A stretch of 31,857 nt of DNA from XYB2-FULL-45-11 sp964355525 (GTDB lineage Bacteria; Patescibacteriota; Patescibacteriia; UBA9934; GWF2-40-263), in assembly GCA_964355525.1 (NCBI GenBank), contig CAYHDY010000008.1, positions 1-31,857 of the forward strand. Direction: 5' to 3'. The notes beneath the pieces are model-generated. The model was not told the DNA's origin. It ran no database searches and was given only the letters and a program-made list of their open reading frames with translations. Made by a program: the position numbers and the translations under genes. Shown here piece after piece: positions 31,833 to 31,857 of this stretch. Position 1 is the stretch's first letter, and the number at the start of each line of letters is the position of its first letter.

Positions 31833-31857
31833 ATTAAATTACGTTTAAAGTCCCTCG

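Overview
The window looks like part of a genome of the Patescibacteria (candidate phyla radiation) or a close relative. This is inferred from the gene content: a DUF5671 membrane protein, a short RsmI, a DUF2892 protein, a DUF3179 protein and a GuaB1-type GMP reductase. It also fits the very tight spacing, the mostly Shine-Dalgarno-free starts, and a dispersed inverted repeat of the 'CGTCATCCTGAG...' type. I cannot assign a lower taxon from sequence alone. No rRNA, tRNA, CRISPR array, transposase or phage gene was seen.

Layout. Positions 1-~230 are a GC-rich fragment of a Lon protease that does not match the rest and breaks off in mid-domain; it is probably a chimeric contig end. From ~230 to 5892 the minus strand carries a truncated unknown gene, a large PEP-synthase-like phosphotransferase with two swivelling phosphohistidine domains, RsmI and a DUF3179 protein. 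Positions 5956-7217 (plus) hold superoxide dismutase and a 2-Cys peroxiredoxin. Positions 7255-10402 (minus) form a five-gene operon: two small membrane proteins, leucyl aminopeptidase, a thioredoxin-like [2Fe-2S] ferredoxin and an unknown protein. Positions 10403-10828 contain a repeat remnant and a compact promoter-hairpin-small ORF-terminator unit. A lipoprotein and a SIMPL-domain protein follow on the minus strand.

Positions 12468-20688 (plus) carry a CDP-alcohol phosphatidyltransferase, cyclopropane-fatty-acid synthase, a DEAD-box helicase with a structured leader, a diacylglycerol-kinase-like protein, an unknown 511-residue protein and an ABC-F ATPase. Positions 20726-22717 (minus) hold a DUF5671 protein, a SpoU-type rRNA methylase and a cold-shock protein, with a divergent, apparently leaderless greA. 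Positions 23442-31832 (minus) hold a purine-nucleoside-phosphorylase-like protein, GuaB1, an RsuA/RluB pseudouridine synthase, an ABC-F ATPase broken by a 100-N scaffold gap, an unknown protein, DUF2892 and a CopA-type copper ATPase.

Themes are stress defence (SOD, peroxiredoxin, copper export), ribosome and RNA care (RsmI, SpoU, RsuA, DEAD-box, two ABC-F, Csp, GreA), purine salvage (GuaB1 with PNP) and membrane-lipid chemistry (phosphatidyltransferase, Cfa, DAGK-like). Five genes differ from the rest in having clear Shine-Dalgarno sequences and standing as single units. Most units end in strong, often bidirectional, intrinsic terminators. The items most worth following up are the 10525-10807 unit, the double-swivel phosphotransferase, the repeat insertion inside cfa, the two-class start signals and the junction near 230.
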